DNA of 63,505 nucleotides from a virus. The position numbers and the translations under genes were made by a program. A model generated the notes under the pieces. It ran no database searches, had not been told where the DNA came from, and saw nothing but the letters and a program-made list of their open reading frames with translations. The stretch lies in IMG/VR virus record IMGVR_UViG_3300036791_000918, positions 1-63,505 of that record; one strand, 5' to 3'. Below, one piece after another: positions 31,301 through 41,270 of the stretch. How positions within the stretch are numbered: the first letter of the stretch is position 1; every line of letters starts with the position of its first letter.

Positions 31301-32248
31301 ATGCCAGGTCAACTTAACCGTGGGATCATGCATTACGCAGAAGGTGATGCAGAAGTAGCACCTCCCAGTGGCTTTGGTCAGTTGCTAAGGGGCGTTGGTA
31401 ACGCGATCAATCCATGGGCAGCTCCTGGTGCCGCTGAGAGTCAGTTTGCTGCGGCTCGGGATAATCCTGCGTCGTCACCAGCCACTTCTACGTTGGGGCA
31501 ATTCGGAAGTTATTTGGGCAGAGACATACGGGCGCAGCAAGCTGCTAAGGGGCCAACATTTGGTGAGTGGCTTGGTAATATCTTTACTGGTGATACGCAA
31601 TCAACCGCCGATCTACAAGATCGTCATAATGCAGCTGTGCAACTTCGCGATCCAGCGGTGCAGCAGAATCTTATAAGCAATCCCGATAAATTGGCTGTGG
31701 TTGAAAGAGACCCGCGTGCGTACGTAGCAAGTCCAGCTTTCCAAGATTTTATACAGCAAGCGCAGAAAGCTAATGCAGCGGCAGTAGCGAATCCAAGGAT
31801 AGCATCTGCGGACGAGCAGAATAAGACCGTAGATAAATCAATCAACGCTGGTGTTCATCCGGATGTGGCGCATGTTGCTGTTGCGCCGCATAAGTACACG
31901 GAGGATGAGTTCGTCAACACCTTCAAAGGTATTCCAACAGCGACCTTCATGCAGTTGTTTGGTGCGCAACTTGCGCATGTTCGGACCCCGCAAGAGAAGG
32001 CGGCGACAGAGTTCTTTGATCAAATGCATGGTCGATATGCTGATCTGAATGACACCGTTAAGCAGATGGAAGCTGAGGACGCAGCACTAGCGAAAGAGGG
32101 CAAGTCTAAAAAGCACGACGTATACAAGTTGCCGTTTACAGGGAAGAATGCTTACGACACAGCAAAAGAAGAGCGGGACAAAGCGATGGCGGCTACCATG
32201 AATGCGTTGCAGAAGTTTATATCTCCGCAGTCGTTCCCGACAAATTAA
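31301..32248 (+). CDS. Hypothetical virion protein, 315 aa
   Basis: Begins with MPGQLNRGIMHYAEGDAE, a Gly/Ala-rich stretch, then helices rich in Ala, Lys and Gln. AEGD also appears in the protein at 50449-52776 (GYAEGDED). Placed between the adaptor and the ejection-type protein; probably an internal virion protein. Confidence 0.55.
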   Translation: MPGQLNRGIMHYAEGDAEVAPPSGFGQLLRGVGNAINPWAAPGAAESQFAAARDNPASSPATSTLGQFGSYLGRDIRAQQAAKGPTFGEWLGNIFTGDTQSTADLQDRHNAAVQLRDPAVQQNLISNPDKLAVVERDPRAYVASPAFQDFIQQAQKANAAAVANPRIASADEQNKTVDKSINAGVHPDVAHVAVAPHKYTEDEFVNTFKGIPTATFMQLFGAQLAHVRTPQEKAATEFFDQMHGRYADLNDTVKQMEAEDAALAKEGKSKKHDVYKLPFTGKNAYDTAKEERDKAMAATMNALQKFISPQSFPTN

Positions 32249-32258
32249 GTGAAGAGCA

Positions 32259-35200
32259 ATGGCTGAGCTGTATCCGTACACTCCGCGATTTGACAGCTAC
32301 TTGCCGCCATACGAGCCGAGTGCGTCGGCGTCGGCGTCGGCGTTACCGACGCGCACATTGCCGACTGCGGTTCCAGCGACTGGTCAGGGTGATTGGTTAA
32401 CCGCTGGTGTCATGTCTGGCTTTCATAGCGCGCTCTCGGAAGGTGCTCGGGCGCTCCAGGCTGGTGCCACGATGTCGGGTGCTCCTGATGCGGCTCAGTC
32501 TATTTCTGATTTTGCTGAAGAGCATCATCGTCGTGCGCAGGCATACGCGCGACCGGATTTAGAAGAGAGCCCCTGGTCACCTGCTGGGATTGCTTACAAC
32601 ATTGCGCGCATGGTGCCGATGGGGCTTGCGGCATTTGGTGGGGGTGCAGTCGGAGCGGCGTTGGCTCCAGAGGCTGCGACTGGAGCTGGAGCTACGGCTT
32701 TAGCTGTAGGAGCGAGGGCGCTTTTGCCTCGTTTGCTAGGTGCCTCAGTAGCAACGTATCCATTCGTGACTGGTGCGAATGTCGAGCGGGAGATCAGCGA
32801 GACTGGCGAGCTTAGGCATCCGGGCAGGGCTGCGTTGCTTGGGGTGCCGGAAGCAGCTTTGCAAGGATACCTGCCAGGAAAATTAGAAGCGTTTTTTGGA
32901 AAAAGCGTTCTGGAGGGGATCAAACATTCTGCAATAGCGCAAGGTGTTGCTGGTGGTGGCACTGAAGCGCTGACCCAGTTTATGGGCGATCCGAATCGTG
33001 GCTTTGCCGATCGAGCAGCTGCTGTCGGACAATCGGCTTTAAGCGGTGCGGCACTTGGTGGGATTATCGGTACTGGGTTTGCTGGTTTTCGTTCGCTTGC
33101 CGGGAAGCCGACGTCGCAAGTGCTTAACGACCCAAAGGCTCAGGCCGATGTGGTCGATCAGATGCTCAGTCCGGATCAAGTGTTACAAAATCGTATGGCG
33201 GGCCGACAGCCACGAGAACCGCTGTCAGAGCCGCCGCCAGCTGTCGTTCAAGCCGGACCGCCGCTTCAGGGCATGGAGCCTACGGAGCTGTGGCAACGTT
33301 TTGACAAGGCGCAAGAGCAGCTAAAGATCAATCCGCAAGATGCTAGAGCATTAGATGATTACCGACTATTGGGGCAGGAATTTACACGGCGATCGGCAGC
33401 GATGGAGCCGGCACCTGCGACACCTGAACCGCCCAGACAGATAGCGTACCAGCCTGGTGTTGTCCCGCTCGAAATGAGGGGACCACTGCAAGACATACCG
33501 GGTGGTGAGATAGCTGGACGTATAGATGTTCTGAGGCCGCCGCGAACGCAGGTGGAAGCCGAAGAACTTCGGCAGCTTGTGCAGGAGCAGCAGCGGCGTG
33601 CGACTGAAGCAGCTGCAGCAGCGGCTGAAGCACCGGGGCCGCCGAAACTATTGCCGCCACCTCCTACTAGAGAAGGACCACCACTGCAGGATATGAATGC
33701 TACGGGTTTAATGGATCGGGCACACTATGTGCAATCGTGGTTAGCTATTAACCCAGACGACCCCAGAGCGTTGCGAGCTTCTGAATTGTTGGGGCAGGAA
33801 TTATCGCGACGAATGGAAGCGACAGCAAAGCCAGCTGAACCTGGGGCGCCTGCAGCTGAACCTGGAGCACCTGGAGCACCTGGAGCACCTGGAGCACCTA
33901 CTGCAGCTGAACCTGCGGCTCCTCCTGCCGTATTGGATTTCACCAAGGGCGCGGTTAAGGCAGGCGGGAAGTTGTACACGGCGGCATCGGACGCAGATAA
34001 AGCGACGATGCGACAGCCGTTGATCGAAGCGATCATTAAGCGGGCAGGAGATGGTAAAGACCCAACAGCATTGCAGAATAGATGGGCTGACGAACTTGAT
34101 ATTTGGGGTGATCTAGAAAAAGCGATGACTGCGGAGCGGCCACCTGAAACGCCGCTCGCTGTAAAGGCAGAAGTTCCGCCGGTTGTTGCGGCGGCTGAGG
34201 TACCTAAGGCGCCACCTGCGGCACCTGCTGAGCCAGACCTTGATATTCCGGAGTTCTTGCGGCGTACGCCACCAGCTCCGGCTGAGCCAGCAGCTCCGCC
34301 TGCACCAGCGCCACCTCCAGCTAGTGCTGCTCCGATCAAGACTGCGGAGGATCGTGTAACTGCGCTCAGTGGAATTGGGGAGCATATTGATGCAATAGCT
34401 AAAACCGATCCAGAGACTGCGAAAAAGTCTGCTGATGAGGCAGACACAATCATGAGGCTGTTGCCGAACGTCGAAAAAAATCCCGGTCTAGGTTTGTCGC
34501 TCAATGTTCGGTTGACGCGGTTGCGTAACCAGGTCGAGGCGGCAGCGCAGCAGCCGGCAGATGCTGTGGCATCTCCGGAGTTGACGCCGTCGCCTACTGC
34601 CGAGGCGAAGGTGGCGCCGACCGGTGATCTGGATAAGCGTCTGTCTACCGCGCGAACGGCGTTGGATAACCTACGTAGTTCGTTGAAGGGCCATCCTGAT
34701 CCTGATGTGGAAGGCGCGCTTACAGCAAATGCTAAATGGCTGGAGCAAGCAGGCAAGGCGGGTGTGCCCGATGAGTATGGCGCGGCTCTGACGACAAATC
34801 CCAAGACTGCCGAGGAAACAGATCTGTCTATGGTTACGCCGCGAAACCAGCGGCAGTATAAGTTGCTCAATGAATATGATACAGCGCACGAAGCAGTGCT
34901 TCAGGAATTGCGTGGTTTGTCTGATTCACGCGCTAGGGTGGTTGCCTCGCGAGATGGGTTGCCGGTGTCGCAGCTTGATGCCGATGTGACGGACTTGCAC
35001 CAGCGCGGTGTTCCGCTTGCTGATGTTGCTGATCATATTATCGAGCATACTCCTGATCCGGAGACAGCCGAGATAGTGGCAAAGCTCAAGCCGTTTCTGC
35101 CGGAGGATGCGAAGACGGTTTTCCGGGATGGGGTCGCTGATAAGGAAGGCGAGTATTTTACCAAGCAAAAAACTTCAGCGCTCTACAACGCGGCGGATGC

Positions 35201-38200
35201 TGCGGTGACTTCCGTCCACGAGATGGTGCATGCGGTCATGCACCGGGCTCTGGAGGGCGACAGCGCTGCAGCGAGAGCCATGCGAGGCATCTATGATCAG
35301 CTCAAGAGCAAAGGAGATCATGCTGGCATAACCGACGCGCATGAGATGGTGTCGGAGGCGATGGCTAATCCGGTTTATCGCGACTTCTTGAAATCCCAGA
35401 TGGTGAAGGGTACCAGTCTCTGGGATAGGATGATTGATACGGTACGAGGTTTCATCGGCCTGGACCCTAGGTTATACAATGCGTTTGATCGCATCATGAC
35501 GCATGGTGACGATCTTATGAAAGAACAGCAGCAGTATGCGAATAGTTGGGTAGGACCCGATAGCTACGCCCGTGTGTTGGGCAACGCAATGTCGTCCGTA
35601 TCCAGCAATGCTGATCAAGGTCTTGGTTCGATATTGCGAAAAGCTTGGCTTAATTTTAACGATACTGCCGGTAAATACGGATTAGGATGGGCCACTGATT
35701 TTCGTATCGGTCAGTTGCAGGGTAACGTAATTAAGTCGATGCGGCCTTATGTTGAGGCTACTGGACCGCGACAACAGGCTCGCAAGGAAGCTATAGGGAT
35801 GCTCGGCCAGACTGCTGAGCAAGTGTCGAATGCGCTCCCTGTGGCGGAGCGCGACCTTGTGAACAAGGTCATGCGTGAGTCGAACGGGTATGGCGTGGAC
35901 CCGCAACGACCTCTTAGCGCGCAGCCTGATCTTCATAATGATCCTGATCGGATCAACAGGCTTGCAAGTGTCACGGCTGATTATAACCAGCTTAGCCCGG
36001 AGGGCAAAAAGGCTTTTGAGTTTCAGCGTGCAACCTCGTCATCGCACTATCTTATGACGCTGGTCGATGACATGCAGCAGGTGGAGCGTACGCTTCCTGG
36101 TGGGCTAGCTCAGGATAGGTTTGACGATTTTACCAATCGCACCGGTTTGTATACGCGCCCGGACAAGGCTGAGGGGTTTTGGAAGCAGGTATTTACTGAC
36201 GAGCAGACGGCGTTGACCGATCGTCGTAATGCATTATCTGGTGAGCGGGCGAAGATAGATACACAGCTTGCAGCGAAGTCGCCTCTACCTCCTGACCAAG
36301 TGAAAGAGCTGACCAAGCAACGTGATGCTTTGCAGGGTAACGTTGATGCTATCGACGATGTTCTGAAGGACACGCTATCAAAGCGGGATACTGCAGCGAA
36401 GGCACCGCATTTTCATCAGGGGCGGAATGGCGATTTTTTTGTTCTAAACAAATTGTTTACCGATCCTGATGGTACGGTGAACCAGCAAAAACTAACTCAG
36501 TTTGCTGATCGCCTAGAAAAGACATTTCCCGGTGTGACGATCCTGGAAGGGAGTCAGAACGACACGGCGTACATGCGCGTCAAGAGCGCCGGCCAGATGG
36601 ACATGATGTTCAAGGCAATAAAGCAAGCGCAAGCTGATGGCCTTATATCGCCTACGGGTGCGGCGCGTGGTGAGGTGACCGATCCGCATATTTTCAATGC
36701 GCTTGCTTCGCCTGCCATGTTGCGGAAGGTCGTCGAGCAGATGAGGTCGCTTCGTGGAGAGGCTCCGGCAGGAGCTACTCCAGAGACCGTAGATGCGCTG
36801 AACAAAGCGGACACTAATCGGGAGCGTGACCTGCGACGTATTTTGTTGAATACGATGCAGGAAAACTCGATGGGCCGATTGATGGCGCAACGGCATAACG
36901 TGCCGGGTTACAATGCCGATATGATACGCGAGGCGGCGAATGCGTCGAAGATCATGGCGAACAGTCTCGCACGTACAACGTTGGCGCCAGAGGTTGGTGA
37001 GCTACAAGCGAAGATGCGGGATGAGCTTACGGCACTCAAAGAGAACCCGGATATCTCATCTGATGCTTTGCTAGGTGCTTCGCGGGCTGTGTCTGAGCTG
37101 CTGATAAGAGATGGGAACAAGCAGTCCTATGCATCGCCAACTCCCTTTGATGCGCTCCGTCGTTTCTCGCATACTGCAAGTGTTGGCTCATCGCCGACAT
37201 ATCCGCTGACTTTGGCGTCGCAGAATTTAACAACAACTCTTCCAGAGTTCCTTAAATTGCACAGCCCTGTTGCAAGTATGCGGGCGATGACTGGTGCTGC
37301 GCCGGATGCCTGGGCATTGCTTAGGGCGGTTACGGGCACCCCTAACTGGGATAAAGCCGGGATCACGGATGACGCTATAGAGAATTCTACTCTGAGTGCG
37401 GAGAGGAAAGCTCAAGCCAGGGCGATGGTAGCTGGGGGTAGCTTGCAGCAAGTTTATTCAGCCGAGATGACTGATCATTCGCCAATGCAAGTTGGGCACA
37501 ACAGCACGGGGCTGAAGCTGGCGAATTCGATGGGTTTCTATTCTGAGCAGCTTCCTCGGTTGATTGCAGGCTTTGCTGCGCACGATCTTTATGATTCGGG
37601 GAAACGCCCGACCTCAGTGAACTACAAGAACATGACGGCTGAGCAGTATGCCGATCATGTGATGAATGAAACCCAGGGTACCTGGGGTGCTGGTACTCCG
37701 CGGCAGCTGACGACCGGTGGCATGTTCGGCACCTATTCGCCGGTGTTCAACCAGTTCATGAACTGGTCGACACAAATGACCGGCAAGATGTACCAGGAGC
37801 TTAGGGATTCGGTTAAGGGCGATAAAGATACAAGAAGCGAAGCGCAGCGGTGGTTGCTCGCGCACGCGGGAGCAACGACGATGCTGGCGGGTGTGTTGGG
37901 ATTACCGGCGCTATCCGTGATGTCCTCGGTCTACGATCGACTGATGAACTGGGTTACCAACCGGGACGATCATGATCTAACGGCTTCGACCCGGACTTTT
38001 CTGGCAGATACTTTTGGCAAAGATATGGGTGAGGTCATCGCGCGTGGGTTGCCACGTGCGATCGGAGTGGACTTTGGGCATTGGGGCGAGGCGACGACGG
38101 TGCCAGGATCGTCGACCATCAATATGCTGCTTGAGAAGCGTAAGTTCGATGATGCGTGGCGCGACTGGGCCAAGTCGATGACTGGCGCAGGAGTTGGCAA

Positions 38201-38756
38201 CATTCCCAAGATCGTCTTGGGGATACGCGATATTAGCAATGGTGATTATCTCAATGGATTGATCCGCATGTCGCCAGAGATTTTGAAGGCGCCATCAGAG
38301 GCTTTCCGGCTTGCTGAGCATGGATTTGTCAACCATCTGGATGGAACGACGTTGCCGATTGGTGGGCCGGGTGGTCGTGCTTCAACCACAGATATTATGT
38401 TGACGGCGCTTGGGATCAAGCCAGAGAAACAAGCTGAGTATGAGGAAGTAGCTCGGGAGGAGCTTGGGCTGCGGACCATGCGGCAGTTAAGCCACGCGAA
38501 CATCTCTCAGCATTTGCAGAACGCATGGATGCAGAACGACACAGGGATGTTCAACAATTGGATGCTCGAAGCGCAGAAGTGGCAAGTAGATCACCCAGGT
38601 CTGGTACCTCCACAAGCCACTTTTGGGCGGGCGCTTGAGAACCACCTACGTCAGTCCGCGATAGCGCGCGGCATGGGGCTGCCACTTGGAGTACAGCCGC
38701 GGGATATCGCTGGTCGCGGGATGCTTCAGTACGGCAACATACGACCGGAGCAGTGA
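32259..38756 (+). CDS. Very large internal virion/ejection-type protein with HExxH, 2165 aa
   Basis: About 10 percent of the genome. Order: a low-complexity start; a Gly-zipper hydrophobic region (about 100-300); three related PPLQ-type blocks with helical repeats and Pro/Ala linkers (about 330-530); more linkers; HEMVH at 987-991 with E/H residues downstream, a likely zincin peptidase; long helical regions; and a C-terminal membrane-active-like region (about 1830-2000). This resembles large polyvalent proteins ejected by podoviruses. It may assist DNA translocation and cut cell-wall or host proteins. Confidence 0.7.
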   Translation: MAELYPYTPRFDSYLPPYEPSASASASALPTRTLPTAVPATGQGDWLTAGVMSGFHSALSEGARALQAGATMSGAPDAAQSISDFAEEHHRRAQAYARPDLEESPWSPAGIAYNIARMVPMGLAAFGGGAVGAALAPEAATGAGATALAVGARALLPRLLGASVATYPFVTGANVEREISETGELRHPGRAALLGVPEAALQGYLPGKLEAFFGKSVLEGIKHSAIAQGVAGGGTEALTQFMGDPNRGFADRAAAVGQSALSGAALGGIIGTGFAGFRSLAGKPTSQVLNDPKAQADVVDQMLSPDQVLQNRMAGRQPREPLSEPPPAVVQAGPPLQGMEPTELWQRFDKAQEQLKINPQDARALDDYRLLGQEFTRRSAAMEPAPATPEPPRQIAYQPGVVPLEMRGPLQDIPGGEIAGRIDVLRPPRTQVEAEELRQLVQEQQRRATEAAAAAAEAPGPPKLLPPPPTREGPPLQDMNATGLMDRAHYVQSWLAINPDDPRALRASELLGQELSRRMEATAKPAEPGAPAAEPGAPGAPGAPGAPTAAEPAAPPAVLDFTKGAVKAGGKLYTAASDADKATMRQPLIEAIIKRAGDGKDPTALQNRWADELDIWGDLEKAMTAERPPETPLAVKAEVPPVVAAAEVPKAPPAAPAEPDLDIPEFLRRTPPAPAEPAAPPAPAPPPASAAPIKTAEDRVTALSGIGEHIDAIAKTDPETAKKSADEADTIMRLLPNVEKNPGLGLSLNVRLTRLRNQVEAAAQQPADAVASPELTPSPTAEAKVAPTGDLDKRLSTARTALDNLRSSLKGHPDPDVEGALTANAKWLEQAGKAGVPDEYGAALTTNPKTAEETDLSMVTPRNQRQYKLLNEYDTAHEAVLQELRGLSDSRARVVASRDGLPVSQLDADVTDLHQRGVPLADVADHIIEHTPDPETAEIVAKLKPFLPEDAKTVFRDGVADKEGEYFTKQKTSALYNAADAAVTSVHEMVHAVMHRALEGDSAAARAMRGIYDQLKSKGDHAGITDAHEMVSEAMANPVYRDFLKSQMVKGTSLWDRMIDTVRGFIGLDPRLYNAFDRIMTHGDDLMKEQQQYANSWVGPDSYARVLGNAMSSVSSNADQGLGSILRKAWLNFNDTAGKYGLGWATDFRIGQLQGNVIKSMRPYVEATGPRQQARKEAIGMLGQTAEQVSNALPVAERDLVNKVMRESNGYGVDPQRPLSAQPDLHNDPDRINRLASVTADYNQLSPEGKKAFEFQRATSSSHYLMTLVDDMQQVERTLPGGLAQDRFDDFTNRTGLYTRPDKAEGFWKQVFTDEQTALTDRRNALSGERAKIDTQLAAKSPLPPDQVKELTKQRDALQGNVDAIDDVLKDTLSKRDTAAKAPHFHQGRNGDFFVLNKLFTDPDGTVNQQKLTQFADRLEKTFPGVTILEGSQNDTAYMRVKSAGQMDMMFKAIKQAQADGLISPTGAARGEVTDPHIFNALASPAMLRKVVEQMRSLRGEAPAGATPETVDALNKADTNRERDLRRILLNTMQENSMGRLMAQRHNVPGYNADMIREAANASKIMANSLARTTLAPEVGELQAKMRDELTALKENPDISSDALLGASRAVSELLIRDGNKQSYASPTPFDALRRFSHTASVGSSPTYPLTLASQNLTTTLPEFLKLHSPVASMRAMTGAAPDAWALLRAVTGTPNWDKAGITDDAIENSTLSAERKAQARAMVAGGSLQQVYSAEMTDHSPMQVGHNSTGLKLANSMGFYSEQLPRLIAGFAAHDLYDSGKRPTSVNYKNMTAEQYADHVMNETQGTWGAGTPRQLTTGGMFGTYSPVFNQFMNWSTQMTGKMYQELRDSVKGDKDTRSEAQRWLLAHAGATTMLAGVLGLPALSVMSSVYDRLMNWVTNRDDHDLTASTRTFLADTFGKDMGEVIARGLPRAIGVDFGHWGEATTVPGSSTINMLLEKRKFDDAWRDWAKSMTGAGVGNIPKIVLGIRDISNGDYLNGLIRMSPEILKAPSEAFRLAEHGFVNHLDGTTLPIGGPGGRASTTDIMLTALGIKPEKQAEYEEVAREELGLRTMRQLSHANISQHLQNAWMQNDTGMFNNWMLEAQKWQVDHPGLVPPQATFGRALENHLRQSAIARGMGLPLGVQPRDIAGRGMLQYGNIRPEQ

Positions 38757-39874
38757 TGGCACAGGAGCAATTCCTTCGACAGGCTCAGAACGCTCCACTG
38801 CCAGCGCCTGCCGAGGTCGGCAAGGTTCTGAACTCTTGGGACGGGCTCAAGAACACGATGCAGCCGGAGCGGCTCGGGGACAAGGACCTGGTCCGTGCGC
38901 GCAACGTCGTCCTGGACGACAGCGGTCAGCCGTCGCGACGACGCGGCTACACGCTGAAGCTCAGGGGTAACGTGCACTCGTTGTTTACGGCGCACGAGGG
39001 AACTGTCCTTGGGGTGGTCGACAGCGAGCTGAGCGTTATCAATCCGGACTACTCCCACCAGCCGTTGGCGTTCATCGGTACAGACCCGGCCGCCGGCATG
39101 TTGCCGCTGGCTTACGCTCAGGTGGGTGATCTGGTCTATTACACGAGTGAGGTCGACCGCGGTATCGTGAGCGTCCCTGGGCGCAGCTGGAGCCCGTGGG
39201 GCGATCCGACTGATCTCTGGCTCTCGCCGGTGGTCAACCCTACGGAAACGCTCCCAGCGATCGCTGGGCGGCTTCTGAAGCAGCCTCCGAACGCGAGCAC
39301 CCTGACCTACTTCAATGGCCGGCTCTACCTTGGCCAGGTTCGCACGCTATGGGCGACTGATCTCTATCTCTACAATCTCGTCGATGCGACGTCAGGCTAC
39401 AAGATGTTCGAGAGCGACATCACCATGCTTGGGACGGTGACGGACGGGGTCTACGTGGGGACGGAGGGGAGCATCTGGTTCCTGTCCGGGCCGACTTTCG
39501 CTGAGATGAAACGCACGTGGGTCATGGACGCGGGCGTGATCCCTGGCTCCATGGTGTACATCCCTGGCGAGCTTGGTAACCCACCTCAGGTGCCGCTCAA
39601 TGCAACGACGCCGATCGAATCGGCGATCATGTTCATGACGACCAAGGGCGTCTGCATTGCGACAGACGGCGGCAAGGTAACCAACATGACGGAGACCAAG
39701 TACGTCTTTCCGGATGCGGCCTATGCTGCGGCATTGTATCGTCGAGAAGATGGAGTGAACCAGTATATAGCTTCATTGGAGAGTGGGGGTTCGCCGCTGC
39801 AGAGGGCGGCAATTGGTGACCACCTCGATGTCACGATCATCCGCGGCTCTGGGTTTCCAAACGGTAGGCCATAA
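38756..39874 (+). CDS. Beta-propeller-like tail protein, 372 aa
   Basis: Start ATG 38756 overlaps the upstream stop (TGATG). Repeating short motifs (GTVLGVVDSELSVINP, NGRLYLGQVRTLWATD, DGVYVGTEGSIWFLSG) fit a beta-propeller as in podovirus tail nozzle or packaged-DNA stabilisation proteins. Position after the ejection protein fits a tail role. Confidence 0.6.
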   Translation: MAQEQFLRQAQNAPLPAPAEVGKVLNSWDGLKNTMQPERLGDKDLVRARNVVLDDSGQPSRRRGYTLKLRGNVHSLFTAHEGTVLGVVDSELSVINPDYSHQPLAFIGTDPAAGMLPLAYAQVGDLVYYTSEVDRGIVSVPGRSWSPWGDPTDLWLSPVVNPTETLPAIAGRLLKQPPNASTLTYFNGRLYLGQVRTLWATDLYLYNLVDATSGYKMFESDITMLGTVTDGVYVGTEGSIWFLSGPTFAEMKRTWVMDAGVIPGSMVYIPGELGNPPQVPLNATTPIESAIMFMTTKGVCIATDGGKVTNMTETKYVFPDAAYAAALYRREDGVNQYIASLESGGSPLQRAAIGDHLDVTIIRGSGFPNGRP

Positions 39875-39876
39875 CA

Positions 39877-40857
39877 ATGGACAGACCGCTGATTTGCGAT
39901 GGTGACTATGGCTCACTGGTGCTCCTCGTACAGGAGTGCCTACGGTGTGAACTGGACAGCATGCTCGGCCCCGAGACCGAGAAGGCTGTGAAGAAATTCC
40001 AGGATGATCATAATCTGGACAACGACGGTATTGTCGGACCGACGACGTGGGCCAAGCTTGCTGAGGTCTATGACCTGCCGCCCTACCCAGCACCAATGTT
40101 CAGGCCGTTACCGCGCGATGTGATTGATCAGATCGAGGAAGTTGCGGCTGCGAGCGACGCCGCCGATCTGCTCTGGGACGATCGTGGCGTTGCACCGGCG
40201 GGCTATACCCAGGGCATGGCGCTGGCCTATGCCACGTGCGTTCGCAAGTTCGAGCAGGGCGATATGACGGCGCACGAGATCGCCAAGGCTGAGACCGGCG
40301 ATAGTGACCATGACGCGCTTGCACTCTATCGCAAGCAGTTTCAAGCGCTTGGCATGAACAACAACATCGCAGGGCGCAACGTGCTACGGAATGTTTTCGT
40401 GTTCCTGCTCGGGCTTGGGATGCGTGAGAGTTCGGGCCAGCACTGCTGCGGGCGCGATCAGAGCGCGGACAATGTTCAGAGTGAGACCTGCGAGGCCGGG
40501 CTGTTCCAGACCAGCTGGAACTACCACGTCTGTGCGACCGACGCCGAGACGCTGTTCGATGAGTATCGCCATGCGCTTTCCGGGCGCGAGCCTCAGTGTC
40601 AGCTCGCGGTGTTCGAGCGGGGCGTGAGCTGCGGCGGGGATGACTGGGAGAACTACGGCTCGGGCACGGGCGCGGAGTTTCAGGAGCTATCCAAGATTTG
40701 CCCGGCCTTCGCGGTCGAGAGCGCGGCTGTCGGCATCCGCAATCTGCGCAAGCACTGGGGCCCGATCGGCAAAATGGCGGTCGAGATCACGCCCGAGGCC
40801 GAGGCCCTGTTCAGGGAGATCGACGAGATTCTAGCTGTCGGCGAAGCTGTCGCCTAG
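39877..40857 (+). CDS. Peptidoglycan hydrolase with N-terminal binding domain
   Basis: 326 residues. Residues 1-70 (YGSLVLLVQECL...LGPETEKAVKKFQDDHNLDNDGIVGPTTWAKL) form a PG_binding_1 domain. From about 90 on lies a helical lysozyme-like region with GMRESSGQHCCGRDQ as a candidate catalytic Glu segment and several Cys residues. It may be a tail-associated lysin. Its TAG stop and that of the opposite gene share CTAG. Confidence 0.75.
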   Translation: MDRPLICDGDYGSLVLLVQECLRCELDSMLGPETEKAVKKFQDDHNLDNDGIVGPTTWAKLAEVYDLPPYPAPMFRPLPRDVIDQIEEVAAASDAADLLWDDRGVAPAGYTQGMALAYATCVRKFEQGDMTAHEIAKAETGDSDHDALALYRKQFQALGMNNNIAGRNVLRNVFVFLLGLGMRESSGQHCCGRDQSADNVQSETCEAGLFQTSWNYHVCATDAETLFDEYRHALSGREPQCQLAVFERGVSCGGDDWENYGSGTGAEFQELSKICPAFAVESAAVGIRNLRKHWGPIGKMAVEITPEAEALFREIDEILAVGEAVA

Positions 40858-41246
40858 GATGGGCTCGCTGCAACCTTCATCTGGTCAACCAGGACAATGC
40901 TAGTCGGGACTGGGAAATTCACAAACTTGGATGGGATGATGGTGATCTCGCCGACGTTCTGAACGGAGATGGTGCCATCGGCAAGGGTGGCTCGGACCTC
41001 GTACCGGTACGTGGTTACTGCTAGGTTAGTCTGCTGGTCCGGGGCGATCTCGAACTGGTAGGCGCCTGAAGTGGGAGGTTGGAGGATCGTGCCGACCAAG
41101 TCGAAGATCACCGAATTGTCTAGTGTGACGCGCAATTGTATGGTGGCGCCAGTGAGGTCGACGATGATGCCGTTGGCGTCTCGGACGTAGCCGGAGATGA
41201 CCCAGGTCTCGCCGATGTAGAAGGTGCCGCTCTGCCAGATGCTCAT
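40854..41246 (-). CDS. BppU/Ig-like tail protein on the opposite strand
   Basis: 130 residues: FYIGETWVISGYVRDANGIIVDLTGATIQLRVTL is typical of BppU-type N-terminal domains in phage receptor-binding structures. It is the only leftward gene within the late arm. Its end overlaps the lysin gene by four bases and its start faces the start at 41271, so it needs its own promoter. Confidence 0.65.
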   Translation of the reverse strand: MSIWQSGTFYIGETWVISGYVRDANGIIVDLTGATIQLRVTLDNSVIFDLVGTILQPPTSGAYQFEIAPDQQTNLAVTTYRYEVRATLADGTISVQNVGEITIIPSKFVNFPVPTSIVLVDQMKVAASPS

Positions 41247-41270
41247 GGTCTAACCTTAGGAGGGTTTCCG

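Noticed and set aside
33725-34870. 381-residue antisense ORF within the ejection protein gene
   Set aside because: It lies over Pro/Ala-rich codons, has no ribosome site, and its composition mirrors the sense frame.
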